Below, in pieces: positions 1 through 7,913 of a stretch of 20,555 nucleotides of DNA. Both the position numbers and the translations under genes were made by a program. Numbering within the stretch: the stretch's first letter is position 1; each line of letters begins with the position of its first letter. A model generated the notes under the pieces. It saw only the letters and a program-made list of their open reading frames with translations, did not search any database and had not been told where the DNA came from. Origin of the DNA: Prochlorococcus marinus str. MIT 9215 (lineage in GTDB: Bacteria > Cyanobacteriota > Cyanobacteriia > PCC-6307 > Cyanobiaceae); contig CATBLW010000149.1 of the NCBI GenBank assembly GCA_949486985.1, positions 1 to 20,555 of the forward strand. Reading direction: 5' to 3'.

Positions 1-1340
1 AGCAGCGCTACTTCCGCCCTGCCCAATCCCCGTCCGTCTTGGAGCTTGAACGCCGCGGCCGACGTTGGCGCCTAGGAATCACCATCTGTGAAGACCTTTG
101 GGTAGAAGAAGAAATACAGGGTCATCGCCTCACTGGTCCCGATCCCATCGACGGTCTTCTTGACCAGAACATCGACTTGCTGCTCAATATCTCGGCCTCA
201 CCATTCAGCACCTCCAAAAAGGCTCTGCGCCAGGGCTTGGCAGCGAAGGCAGCCGAGCGCCTTAAGTGTCAAGTCGTCTACCTCAATCAGGTCGGCGGCA
301 ACGACGAACTGGTTTTCGATGGAGCCAGTTTTGTACTCGATCAAAACGCAGATCTTCTTCTGCAATTACCCAGTTGCCGTGAGGCCATCGCCCTATGGGA
401 TCCAACCGCAACACCGAAGCAGCCAACTGATCAGCCAACATGTCAGCCAAAAGAGGCTGCCATGCAACCTCTGGAACAACTATTTCGGGCACTGGTGCTG
501 GGCGTCAGCGACTACGCCAGCAAATGCGGCTTTAGGAATGCCTTGCTAGGCCTCAGCGGCGGTATCGACTCCGCCCTTGTGGCCGTAATCGCAGCAGCAG
601 CCTTGGGGCCTGACCATGTGACCTCGCTGATGATGCCCTCACCATGGAGCTCAGCGGGCTCGATCAACGATGCCCGCGACCTCGCTGAACGGCTTGGGAT
701 CACAACCAACACCGTTCCGATTGCAGAGCTGATGAGCAGCTTCGAGGCAGCATTAACACCGCCCCTCGGGAAAGTGCCAGAAGGAGTGACGGCCGAGAAC
801 CTTCAATCCCGTATCCGGGGAATTCTGCTCATGGCAGTAGCGAACCAACAAGGCCAACTGCTGCTCTCCACCGGCAACAAATCAGAGCTTGCAGTGGGCT
901 ACTGCACCCTTTATGGCGACATGAATGGCGGCCTCGCCGTGATTGGTGATATCTACAAAACCAGTGTCTTTAATCTCTGTAATTGGCTCGATAGCGCCAA
1001 CGCCTGTTCATGCCGAGAGGAGCTAGGGCTGCCAAGCCATGGAGAACTGATCGGAGCCGCGATCCGGCAGAAACCTCCGAGCGCAGAACTACGCCCCAAC
1101 CAACGCGATAGCGATTCACTACCGGACTACAGCCTTCTCGATCCCCTGTTGCAAGATCTGATCGAAGCACAATTCAGCCAGGAGCAACTGCTCGCAAGAG
1201 GACATGATCCTGCACAAATCAAACGGGTCAAACAGTTGCTGCAACGTGCAGAATTCAAACGCCGTCAGGCGCCACCACTTCTAAAAATGAGTCCACAGGC
1301 GTTTGGTAGCGGCTGGCGACTCCCTATCGCCGCTGAATAA
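1..1340 (+). CDS. nadE: Glutamine-dependent NAD+ synthetase, 3' part (5' end outside window)
   Basis: It catalyses the last step of NAD biosynthesis: ATP-dependent amidation of deamido-NAD+, with ammonia released from glutamine by an N-terminal nitrilase-type domain. The frame is open from base 3 and reads QRYFRPAQS before the first internal start-like codon (TTG at 39), so the gene is truncated by the window edge rather than starting there. Counting from that TTG, residue 17 is the cysteine of ITICEDLW, matching the catalytic Cys of the glutaminase domain. A Pro/Thr/Gln-rich linker follows (about 122-138), then the synthetase domain with the ATP pyrophosphatase loop SGGIDS (173-178) and the STGNKSE and YGDMNGG segments typical of NadE. 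About 440 codons of a family of roughly 550-580 residues are visible. Its last Glu codon and TAA stop form the start of the 17-bp tandem repeat downstream. The identification is secure. Confidence 0.95.
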   Translation, partial: QRYFRPAQSPSVLELERRGRRWRLGITICEDLWVEEEIQGHRLTGPDPIDGLLDQNIDLLLNISASPFSTSKKALRQGLAAKAAERLKCQVVYLNQVGGNDELVFDGASFVLDQNADLLLQLPSCREAIALWDPTATPKQPTDQPTCQPKEAAMQPLEQLFRALVLGVSDYASKCGFRNALLGLSGGIDSALVAVIAAAALGPDHVTSLMMPSPWSSAGSINDARDLAERLGITTNTVPIAELMSSFEAALTPPLGKVPEGVTAENLQSRIRGILLMAVANQQGQLLLSTGNKSELAVGYCTLYGDMNGGLAVIGDIYKTSVFNLCNWLDSANACSCREELGLPSHGELIGAAIRQKPPSAELRPNQRDSDSLPDYSLLDPLLQDLIEAQFSQEQLLARGHDPAQIKRVKQLLQRAEFKRRQAPPLLKMSPQAFGSGWRLPIAAE

Positions 1341-1453
1341 TCACCACAACTGAATCATCGAAACAGCCAGATCATCGGGACAGCCGGATCATCGAGACAG
1401 CCGAATCATCAAAACAGCCAAATCATCATCACAGCCGAATAATCGCCACAAAG
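1335..1453. repeat. 17-bp tandem repeat, seven units
   Basis: Seven head-to-tail 17-bp units start at 1335, 1352, 1369, 1386, 1403, 1420 and 1437. The consensus of the inner units is RRATCATCRNNACAGCC. The inner five are closest to each other; the two outer ones begin GAATAATC and end ACAACT or ACAAAG, so they have drifted and resemble one another. The first unit contains the last codon and TAA stop of nadE. Since 17 is not a multiple of three but the stop lies in unit 1, copy-number change would alter only the nadE-ald spacer. There is no spacer sequence between units, so this is a minisatellite and not CRISPR. Confidence 0.9.
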
Positions 1454-1531
1454 ACTGGTCAGGAACGTCTGAAGTCGCCAACCTGAAAACAGTTAATGGC
1501 TTGCATGGCCTCCTCCGTTCTTTCGACTTCG

Positions 1532-2644
1532 ATGGCAAGCATCGGAGTCCCAACCGAAATCAAAGCCGATGAGATGCGAGTGGCTCTAACCCCAGATGGG
1601 GTTAGAGAGCTGGTCACCCAAGGATTGGAAGTGCGGATTCAATCAGGTGCAGGCTCTGGTGCAGGAATCGACGATGCGGCTTTTGCTACTGCAGGAGCCA
1701 AAGTTGTTAGCCGCGAGGAAGCTTGGGCAGCCCATCTGGTGGTGAAGGTCAAAGAACCACAAGAGGAAGAATTTCACCTGCTTCGCCAGGACATGGTTCT
1801 CTTCACGTACCTGCACCTTGCCGCCTGCACCAAAGTCGCCGAAGCCCTTCTCAATGCAGGCACAACTGGCGTTGGTTATGAGACGGTGCAACTTCAAAAC
1901 GGCAGCCTGCCACTACTCGCTCCGATGAGCGAAATAGCTGGGCGACTAGCCGCCCAAATGGGAGCCCATTTACTCGAGCGACCTCACGGCGGTCGTGGGG
2001 TTTTGATGGGCGGTTGCACTGGCGTGCAACCGGCAAGAGTTGTGGTCTTAGGAGCCGGAACCGTGGGCTGGAATGCCGCCAGGCTTGCTGCGGCCATGGA
2101 TGCTGAAGTTATCCTCCTCGATCGCTCCCCGGAACGATTGCGCAGTCTTGAAGCTGGCCGCAGTGGCCGCTTGGTGAGCGTGGTGAGTAGCCGCGGCTTA
2201 CTGGAGCGATTGATTCCAACCGCAGATCTATTGATCGGCGCAGTGCTCACCCCAGGTGGTCGAGCACCAACTCTCGTCGATGAAGAGATGGTGAAACAGA
2301 TGAAAGCCAACGCGGTGATTGTTGATGTCGCCATCGACCAGGGAGGTTGTGTAGCCACAAGCCAAGAGACCACCCACACCAACCCGACCGTGAACATCCA
2401 CGGTGTGGAGCATTACGCCGTCAGCAACATGCCTGGTGCCGTGCCCTTCACATCAACGGAAGCCCTCATGAGCGTGACGCTGCCTTACATCCTTGGCATC
2501 GCTGGCCGGGGCTTAGAAGAGGCCGTCACTGAACGTCCCGAACTGCTCTCTGGACTGAACACCGTTCAAGGATCCGTATGTCATCCCGGTGTCGCGAAAG
2601 CCATGGGATTGCCACCTCGCCACCCGATGGCCTGCCTGCGTTGA
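1532..2644 (+). CDS. ald: Alanine dehydrogenase
   Basis: A cytoplasmic NAD-dependent enzyme that interconverts L-alanine with pyruvate, ammonium and NADH. From the ATG at 1532 the protein is 370 residues, the family's usual length, and its landmarks fall almost on the standard numbering: R16 (substrate), K74 in KVKEPQ, H95 in TYLHLA (catalytic), the Rossmann loop GAGTVG at 174-179, and D269 in VDVAIDQGG (catalytic). The motif NMPGAVPFTST is also present. Two in-frame ATGs at 1496 and 1505 would add 12 or 9 residues. None of the three has a clear Shine-Dalgarno, so 1532 is chosen on family length. The gene follows nadE in the same direction after the repeat array and converges on the YchJ-type gene with only 36 bp between, in which I see no convincing terminator. 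Confidence 0.95.
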   Translation: MASIGVPTEIKADEMRVALTPDGVRELVTQGLEVRIQSGAGSGAGIDDAAFATAGAKVVSREEAWAAHLVVKVKEPQEEEFHLLRQDMVLFTYLHLAACTKVAEALLNAGTTGVGYETVQLQNGSLPLLAPMSEIAGRLAAQMGAHLLERPHGGRGVLMGGCTGVQPARVVVLGAGTVGWNAARLAAAMDAEVILLDRSPERLRSLEAGRSGRLVSVVSSRGLLERLIPTADLLIGAVLTPGGRAPTLVDEEMVKQMKANAVIVDVAIDQGGCVATSQETTHTNPTVNIHGVEHYAVSNMPGAVPFTSTEALMSVTLPYILGIAGRGLEEAVTERPELLSGLNTVQGSVCHPGVAKAMGLPPRHPMACLR

Positions 2645-2680
2645 GCACCTGGATCTTCACGGGAAAACCAATTATTGAAT

Positions 2681-3115
2681 TCACTTGATCGTGCCAACTG
2701 CGTTATCAAGCTCCTGGGCTCGGATATAAAGCCAGTCGCCATCAAGACGCTGAAACAACGACGTCTCCGTCAAAACGCCATCGCCATGGCGTGCCTCAAA
2801 CCGCACAATCCCCTCCAAATCCTCCGGGCCACCACGCTCAGTAGCGATAATTTTGAGGCCCAGCCAACGGCTGCGGCGGCAGGTGAACTCCAAGGAGCGG
2901 CGGCGTTCCGATTCTGAGCGTTCGGGCTCGTGATGGGTCGCCAGCAGATAATCGATCTCGCCTCGCGCAAAGGCCGCGTAGCGGGAACGCATCAACTGTT
3001 CAGCGGTTTCAGCTGATCGCTCACCACGATGAAGCGGTCCGCAACAGCTGGCATAGGCACCTCCACCACAGGGGCAGGGACCAGCATTCGCTACAGGAGC
3101 AAATCCGCCTGGCAT
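2681..3115 (-). CDS. YchJ-type (UPF0225) SEC-C motif protein
   Basis: A small conserved protein of uncertain function. Near the N-terminus (residues 14-29) is a SEC-C zinc-binding motif, CPCGGGAYASCCGPLH, supplying C14, C16, C24 and C25/H29 as likely ligands. The rest matches the YchJ body: SRYAAF, an LLATH segment, FEARHG and a C-terminal DGDWLYI. The SEC-C motif occurs at the end of SecA and in many small proteins; it indicates metal binding but not a specific task. I choose the ATG at 3115 because it overlaps the stop of the upstream DUF3326 gene as TGATG, suggesting translational coupling. A GTG at 3127 would add four residues. The family call is strong; the biochemical role is unknown. 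Confidence 0.88.
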   Translation of the reverse strand: MPGGFAPVANAGPCPCGGGAYASCCGPLHRGERSAETAEQLMRSRYAAFARGEIDYLLATHHEPERSESERRRSLEFTCRRSRWLGLKIIATERGGPEDLEGIVRFEARHGDGVLTETSLFQRLDGDWLYIRAQELDNAVGTIK

Positions 3116-4179
3116 CAAGACAGCCACTCAAGTGGGGGCAGCGGCCTGTCCAGAGCCGCCGGCATCAAACCTTCCCGCAGAGACAAAAGCCATCCAGCAA
3201 CCTCTGCATAATTTCGAGCTCTAAGCAAGCCAGACGTAAGCCCTAACCGCTCTGGCGTCACCTTCAGCAGGCTCGGGTTCGTCACAGTGATCAAAGGAAT
3301 GCCCCGCTCTACGCAAGCCAGGACCGCCTCCCCACCGAGGGCATCCTCAGGCGCTACAACGGCACCAATTTGCTCTGGTCGCAAGAGTTCAGAGGATGGT
3401 GGCAATATTGAATCCGTGTTCAGCGACACAAAATCTGGTGCACGGCTCAGCCCAACAAGCACACAAGCCAAAAAGGAATAACCCAATTCTTCACCAGCAG
3501 CCCTTGGATCCAGAAGTGGCTCGCATGGAAGCGGTGACAGTGCCGGAGCATGAGCACAGGGCAAACCAAGCTCTCGCACGAGTAGGTGACTAATCACCGC
3601 CTCTGCACCAGCCAAAGCATCAACTCCCTTCCCTTGCCGGTAAGCCGCAAGAGCCTCGCTTTCGGCTTCTTCTGGGAAGCGAGCGACAACAGCAATGGCC
3701 GTGGCACCCGCCTGTTTCAACCGCTGACCAGCTCTCAACAATTCCTCAGGATGTGCCAGTCCCCCCCAGCTCGCTCCACTGCTCCCAAGTTTCAAGCCAA
3801 CCTCTAAGGGCTCTTCGGTCGTCAGCACTGGACCGATATTCAAGCCAAGACTGGCCCGACAACCCTCAGCAACATGCAATTGGCGCTGTCGCAACTCTGG
3901 CTCAATGCCTGCATCCAGCAAAAGGCCAATCTTTTGCTGCCGCACTGGTCGCAACGCAAGGTCTCCAGCCGCAAAGCGGTCCAAGCCGTAGCCCTCCACA
4001 TAGTGAATACGCGGATCACTCCAATAGAGCGAGGCCCCATTCATCACATTGGGATGGGTAATTAAACAGCCGCTAGCGGCGGCTAAGAGTCGGGCACAGG
4101 GCAGCGCATCGCCTGCGTAGCCACCAAGGGCACAACCGATACCAGTTGGCACAAGCATCAAGGTGGGCAGTGGCGCCAT
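3115..4179 (-). CDS. DUF3326 family protein (cyanobacterial/plastid-lineage conserved unknown)
   Basis: From the ATG at 4179 it encodes 354 residues. It opens with the family signature LVPTGIGCALGGYAGDA and continues with ITHPNVMNGASLYW, YVEGYGLDRFAAG, GLLLDAGIEPELR, SSGASWGGL and a C-terminal region (SLNTDSILPPS, GGEAVLACVERGIPLITVTNP) that looks like a nucleotide- or sugar-binding fold. I recognise it as DUF3326, common in cyanobacteria and photosynthetic eukaryotes, with no function that I can name. The frame stays open to a TTG at 4236 that overlaps the upstream stop by 4 nt; the resulting extra 19 residues (a YSAGS/YPAGS repeat) do not resemble the family start, so I prefer 4179. It sits between a small hypothetical and the YchJ-type gene, probably in one transcript. 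Confidence 0.85.
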   Translation of the reverse strand: MAPLPTLMLVPTGIGCALGGYAGDALPCARLLAAASGCLITHPNVMNGASLYWSDPRIHYVEGYGLDRFAAGDLALRPVRQQKIGLLLDAGIEPELRQRQLHVAEGCRASLGLNIGPVLTTEEPLEVGLKLGSSGASWGGLAHPEELLRAGQRLKQAGATAIAVVARFPEEAESEALAAYRQGKGVDALAGAEAVISHLLVRELGLPCAHAPALSPLPCEPLLDPRAAGEELGYSFLACVLVGLSRAPDFVSLNTDSILPPSSELLRPEQIGAVVAPEDALGGEAVLACVERGIPLITVTNPSLLKVTPERLGLTSGLLRARNYAEVAGWLLSLREGLMPAALDRPLPPLEWLS

Positions 4180-4232
4180 CAACGCCGAACCAGCTGGGTA
4201 GACAGACCCCGCTGAGTAGATAGTCGAAGGAA

Positions 4233-4532
4233 TCAATCGCCAGCCCTGCCACTTTCCGTCTTGATCATCACCGCCTCCAGCTTGAGCGTTCGCTTTTCTG
4301 CAGCAGGCTTTTCTGCAACAGACTTATCTGCAACAGACTTATCTGCAGCTGACTTATCTGCAGACGTCTCTTCCGAAGCAGAAGGCTCGCCAGCAAACGA
4401 TTCAACCTCGATCAGCGCCCATCGCAAGGGCTCGCCATGCTGAGCAAGTTGATCTAGCAACCAAGATCGCAACTGATTTGCGGGCAAGCCCGCAGGCCAG
4501 ATCAATTCAAGCTGCATGAATTGCAAATTCAT
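4233..4532 (-). CDS. Small conserved hypothetical with pentapeptide-repeat linker
   Basis: It has 99 residues if started at the ATG at 4532; other possible starts are GTG at 4538 and ATG at 4517 (MQLELIWP). The front half (LELIWPAGLPANQLRSWLLDQL, then WALIEV) and the short tail (LKLEAVMIKT) look like a small alpha/beta fold that gives two beta strands around an amphipathic helix. Between them is a low-complexity Ala/Asp/Lys/Ser stretch made of degenerate (D/E)K(S/P)(A/V)A units, encoded by a 15-bp tandem repeat. I do not recognise a function. Its end overlaps the TTG extension of the DUF3326 frame, and both candidate ATGs lie in the two arms of a perfect inverted repeat (4514-4534). It is probably genuine because it has good coding character and sits in a compact gene row, but a function cannot be assigned. 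Confidence 0.7.
   Translation of the reverse strand: MNLQFMQLELIWPAGLPANQLRSWLLDQLAQHGEPLRWALIEVESFAGEPSASEETSADKSAADKSVADKSVAEKPAAEKRTLKLEAVMIKTESGRAGD
4294..4368. repeat. 15-bp in-frame tandem repeat, five units
   Basis: Five 15-bp units start at 4294, 4309, 4324, 4339 and 4354, reading TTWTCTGCARCAGRC on the plus strand with drift in the last two. On the minus strand they encode the Ala/Asp/Lys/Ser-rich linker of the small hypothetical protein. The unit length is a multiple of three, so copy-number change would lengthen or shorten the linker without shifting the frame. Confidence 0.85.
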
Positions 4533-4534
4533 GC
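4514..4534. promoter_or_regulatory. Perfect 9-bp inverted repeat over the start codons of the small hypothetical gene
   Basis: GCATGAATT (4514-4522) and AATTCATGC (4526-4534) are perfect inverse complements separated by GCA. Each arm contains, on the minus strand, one of the two in-frame ATG codons (4532 and 4517). In RNA this could form a hairpin occluding the start; in DNA it could be an operator. Chance is possible because the two ATGs share context. Confidence 0.4.
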
Positions 4535-4538
4535 TCAC

Positions 4539-4740
4539 TTCAGATGATCACCAAAGTGATTGCATAAGTAGCCCCATTGGCATTAGCAAAATCAACAATC
4601 GAATCAAGAATGGAATCATTCATCCAAATTCAGTCGTGGCATGTCTAATCATCCTCTCAGGACATAGCCCTATTCAAAGCATGCTTTTAAGCGTGCCAAA
4701 GCCATGCCAGAAGGTCTGAGAAAAGGGCATCGGCAATCAT
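4539..4740. other. AT-rich spacer between the atp terminator and the next minus-strand gene
   Basis: About 200 bp with no credible gene. A plus-strand frame through it (4516-4719) has an unstructured, non-family-like translation and I reject it. The spacer should hold the promoter of the minus-strand trio ending at 2681, since a terminator lies just upstream of it, but I cannot fix a -35/-10 pair with confidence. Confidence 0.5.
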
Positions 4741-4769
4741 AAAAAAGCCGGCCTTAATAAGACCGGCTT
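4741..4769 (-). terminator. Rho-independent terminator of the atp operon
   Basis: Read on the minus strand, AAGCCGG and CCGGCTT form a 7-bp GC-rich stem (4745-4751 with 4763-4769) whose 3' arm runs into TTTTTT. It lies 37 bp downstream of the gamma-subunit stop. A second short hairpin (GGCTTC/GAAGCC, 4786-4800) without a T-tract sits between the stop and this terminator. Confidence 0.9.
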
Positions 4770-4806
4770 GAGAAATAAAGATCAAGGCTTCATTGAAGCC
4801 AACGGC

Positions 4807-5763
4807 TCAACCCATGGCTGAGGCACCACCAACCACCTCAAGAATTTCCTGGGTAATTGCTGACTGACGAGCTTTGTTGTAATCAAGCGTAAGCCTCTTG
4901 GCCAGATCCTTCGCGTTATCACTTGCATTGTTCATCGCCGTCATCCGACTTGCCAGCTCAGAAGCAGCTGATTCCTGCAAAGCACGTAACAACTGGTTTT
5001 GCAGGTACAAAGGCAGCAAGGCATTAAGCAGCTGCTCAGGGCTCTGTTCAAACACGATGTCTGAAGGAAGAGGCGGCTGCTCATTTGCAGGACCATCACC
5101 TTTCTCAATCGTCAGGCGACTGTCCTTCGTGGTGAGCCGGAAAATCTCGTCATCAGCTTCTGCGATCCCCTGTGGATCAAGGGGCAGCAGTGTCTGCACA
5201 ACGGGGTTACAGCTCACGAGGTTGATGAACTTGGTGTAAATCACCTCAACCCGATCGGTGGTCTGCGACAGGAATTCAGCCAACACTTCGTTGGTAATCG
5301 AACCGGCCTCGTCCGCAGTGGGCACTTGCTCCAAGCCTGTGAAATTGGCCCGAATTGTGTACTTACTGGCTCGATTCTGGAAATAAGAGGTCACCTTGCG
5401 GCCAATCAGCACCAAATCAACGGCATAGCCCTGAGCTTTTAACTCGCCATAGCGTTGCTCAGTGCGCTTGATGATGTTGGTGTTGTAGCCACCGCACAAC
5501 CCCCGGTCGCCAGTGATGGCAAGCAGGGTGATGGTGCGCACATCACGAGACTTCAGCAGTGGAGCATCTGCCATCTCAAAACGCATACGGGTCTGGATGT
5601 TCTCCAGCACCCTTGCCAAGCGATCGGCAAAGGGACGGCTGCGTAGCACCTGTTCCTGAGCCCGGCGCACTTTGGCCGCAGCAACGAGGCGCATGGCCTC
5701 GGTGATCTTTCTGGTGTTCTTGACGGAACTGATCCGGTCGCGAATGTCCTTGAGGTTCGCCAT
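4807..5763 (-). CDS. atpG: ATP synthase F1 gamma subunit
   Basis: The central rotor shaft of F1, which couples c-ring rotation to the catalytic alpha3beta3 head. In cyanobacterial literature it is often called atpC. The 318-residue protein has the conserved N-terminal coiled-coil helix (ANLKDIRDRISSVKNTRKI, then MRLVAAAKVRRAQ), the ITGDRGLCGGYN motif (about 82-95), and the matching C-terminal helix ending ARQSAITQEILEVVGGASA. Between about 195 and 250 is the insertion found in cyanobacterial and chloroplast gamma (including EADDEIFRLTTKD). The paired regulatory cysteines of the chloroplast protein are not seen here, as expected for a cyanobacterium. It is the last gene of the operon; 31 bp separate it from alpha, with a weak GGAG ahead of the ATG, and a strong terminator follows. 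Confidence 0.98.
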   Translation of the reverse strand: MANLKDIRDRISSVKNTRKITEAMRLVAAAKVRRAQEQVLRSRPFADRLARVLENIQTRMRFEMADAPLLKSRDVRTITLLAITGDRGLCGGYNTNIIKRTEQRYGELKAQGYAVDLVLIGRKVTSYFQNRASKYTIRANFTGLEQVPTADEAGSITNEVLAEFLSQTTDRVEVIYTKFINLVSCNPVVQTLLPLDPQGIAEADDEIFRLTTKDSRLTIEKGDGPANEQPPLPSDIVFEQSPEQLLNALLPLYLQNQLLRALQESAASELASRMTAMNNASDNAKDLAKRLTLDYNKARQSAITQEILEVVGGASAMG

Positions 5764-5794
5764 GAATTGGGGTTCTCCGGGTTAACCGACAGGA

Positions 5795-7312
5795 TCAGGC
5801 CGAAGCCATGATCGACGACTTCACCTCATTGATGGCGTCTTTGAGAATGGATTCAGAGTCATCACTGAGAACCTTCTCGGTCTGCACCTTCGAGATGAAT
5901 TCAGGCTTATTGCTCTTCAAATAATCACGCAATTGACGAGCAAATTCTGTGACCTGATCCTCAGGCACCTCATCAATCAGTCCTTTAACACCTGCATAAA
6001 CGATGGCGACCTGCTCGGCCAGGTTGAGGGGATCAAACTGAGGCTGCTTGAGCAGTTCACGAAGTCGCTTGCCTCGGCCAAGCTGGTTCTGAGTGGCTTC
6101 ATCAAGATCAGATGCGAACTGGGAGAAGGCCGCCAATTCATCAAACTGAGCCAACTCAAGCTTCAGCGTGCCGGCAATCTTCTTAATCGCTTTGGTCTGA
6201 GCCGCACCACCAACTCGACTCACTGAAATACCAACGTTGATAGCCGGTCTTAGTCCCGAGTTGAACAGGTCAGAACTCAGGAACACCTGTCCATCCGTGA
6301 TCGAGATCACATTGGTCGGGATGTAAGCCGAAACGTCTCCTGCCTGGGTTTCAATGATCGGCAAAGCGGTCATCGAGCCTTTGCCCATGGCATCGGAAAG
6401 CTTGGCTGCACGCTCAAGCAAACGGCTGTGAATATAGAAAACATCTCCTGGATAAGCTTCACGTCCGGGTGGACGACGCAGCAAGAGCGACATCTGGCGA
6501 TAGGCCTGGGCTTGCTTGGTGAGGTCGTCGTAAATGACCAGAGTGGCCTTGCCTTTGTACATGAACGACTCAGCAATCGCCGCTCCTGTGTAAGGGGCCA
6601 AAAATTGCAGTGCTGCGGCGTCTGAAGCGTTCGCTGTTACGACCACTGTGTAGTCAAGAGCGCCTTTCTCACGAAGAACCTCAACAACGTTGGCAACAGA
6701 AGCAGCCTTCTGGCCGATCGCCACGTAGACGCAGACAACATCCTCACCCTTCTGGTTGATGATGGTGTCAAGAGCAATGGCTGTCTTGCCTGTCTGACGG
6801 TCACCAATAATCAGCTCACGCTGACCGCGACCAATAGGGATCATCGCGTCGATTGAAGTGATGCCTGTCTGCATCGGCTCATGAACCGACTTCCGCTGAA
6901 TGATCCCTGGAGCCATGGACTCGATCAGGCGTGACTCGGTTGAAGGGATTTCGCCCTTGCCGTCAATGGCCTGACCAAGGGGATTAACAACCCGCCCCAA
7001 CATGCCGTCACCAACAGGCACTGATGCAATTTTGCCGGTGGCTTTCACCGTGCTTCCTTCTTGGATGCCGATGCCTTCACCCATCAGCACAACACCAACG
7101 TTGTCATCTTCAAGGTTGAGGGCGATACCTTCAGTGCCATCCTCAAATTCCACCAATTCGCCTGCCATGACCTGCTCAAGGCCATAGACACGCGCGATGC
7201 CGTCACCAATCTGGAGAACTGTACCGACGTTGCTTACGGAGACAGACTTGTCGTAATCGGCGATCTGTTGCTTGAGAATCGCGCTGATCTCGTCTGGGCG
7301 GATGGAAACCAT
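5795..7312 (-). CDS. atpA: ATP synthase F1 alpha subunit
   Basis: The non-catalytic nucleotide-binding subunit of F1, three copies alternating with beta. It has 505 residues, the normal length. The Walker A loop GDRQTGKT is at 170-177, the Walker B region LVIYDD at 258-263, and the conserved arginine that reaches into the beta catalytic site is R366 in SVSRVGG. The N-terminus (SIRPDEISAILKQQI) is the helix that contacts delta. The ATG at 7312 fits the family start. It is preceded by delta with a 52-bp gap and followed by gamma. The partner beta gene is not in the window, consistent with the split atp gene arrangement of cyanobacteria. Confidence 0.99.
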   Translation of the reverse strand: MVSIRPDEISAILKQQIADYDKSVSVSNVGTVLQIGDGIARVYGLEQVMAGELVEFEDGTEGIALNLEDDNVGVVLMGEGIGIQEGSTVKATGKIASVPVGDGMLGRVVNPLGQAIDGKGEIPSTESRLIESMAPGIIQRKSVHEPMQTGITSIDAMIPIGRGQRELIIGDRQTGKTAIALDTIINQKGEDVVCVYVAIGQKAASVANVVEVLREKGALDYTVVVTANASDAAALQFLAPYTGAAIAESFMYKGKATLVIYDDLTKQAQAYRQMSLLLRRPPGREAYPGDVFYIHSRLLERAAKLSDAMGKGSMTALPIIETQAGDVSAYIPTNVISITDGQVFLSSDLFNSGLRPAINVGISVSRVGGAAQTKAIKKIAGTLKLELAQFDELAAFSQFASDLDEATQNQLGRGKRLRELLKQPQFDPLNLAEQVAIVYAGVKGLIDEVPEDQVTEFARQLRDYLKSNKPEFISKVQTEKVLSDDSESILKDAINEVKSSIMASA

Positions 7313-7364
7313 GGGAGGCGTTGATGTTTAGAACAGGAGCTGAAAAGGATCTACAGAGAGTGGG

Positions 7365-7913
7365 CTAGCTCACCTTGGCCAGCGCGAGTCCAAGGCGACG
7401 AACCTGGCCAGCAAGGCTGGCATCAATCACCTTGGAGCCGACGCTGACAACGAAACCGCCAATCAAGTCGGGATCAACTTTGAGGTTGATCTCAACATTG
7501 TCAGTACCGGCGACGGCCTTAACCTTGCTTTGAAGGTCATTCTGCTGGTCCTCACTGAGAGCAGAAGCAGAGGTCACAGTCGCAAGGGCAATGTTGCGCT
7601 GCTCGCGATAGAGCTCAAGCATCCGCTCAAGCACAGCGTCCAAAACGCCGATGCGTTGGCGATCAGCCAAGAGCTTCAGCAAATTAAGGAATGAAGGAGT
7701 GACCTGATCAGTGAATAACTTTTCAAGGGCTGCCTTCTTGGACTCGACTTCCAAAACTGGTGAAGCCATCGCCTCACTCAGGGCTGGACAATTATTCCAA
7801 AGTTCGAGAACGGCTTTTGCCTGATCGACAACTTCATCAACCTCCTTTCGGCTAGCCGCAACCTGAAGAAAGGCCTCGGCGTAAGGGGTGGTAATGGTGT
7901 TAAGCAGTGGCAT
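7365..7913 (-). CDS. atpH: ATP synthase F1 delta subunit
   Basis: A peripheral-stalk subunit joining the top of the alpha3beta3 head to the b/b' dimer (OSCP-type; atpD in cyanobacterial naming). The 182-residue protein has the usual N-terminal helical domain (TITTPYAEAFLQVAA) and a C-terminal domain with the conserved DPDLIGGFVVSVGSKVIDASL segment split across 147-169. Its ATG at 7913 overlaps the TGA of the b gene by one base (TGATG), so translation is probably coupled to b, which would suit subunits needed one to one in the stalk. Confidence 0.97.
   Translation of the reverse strand: MPLLNTITTPYAEAFLQVAASRKEVDEVVDQAKAVLELWNNCPALSEAMASPVLEVESKKAALEKLFTDQVTPSFLNLLKLLADRQRIGVLDAVLERMLELYREQRNIALATVTSASALSEDQQNDLQSKVKAVAGTDNVEINLKVDPDLIGGFVVSVGSKVIDASLAGQVRRLGLALAKVS

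Noticed and set aside
1335..1453. CRISPR-like short repeats
   Set aside because: The units are directly adjacent with no spacers, there is no leader, and no cas gene is nearby.
4516..4719. Plus-strand small gene in the spacer after the atp terminator
   Set aside because: No ribosome-binding site and no family-like translation. It overlaps the start of the minus-strand gene and lies in AT-rich non-coding sequence.
4786..4800. GGCTTC/GAAGCC hairpin as a second atp terminator
   Set aside because: The stem is short and has no T-tract on the minus strand; the real terminator is the next hairpin at 4741-4769.
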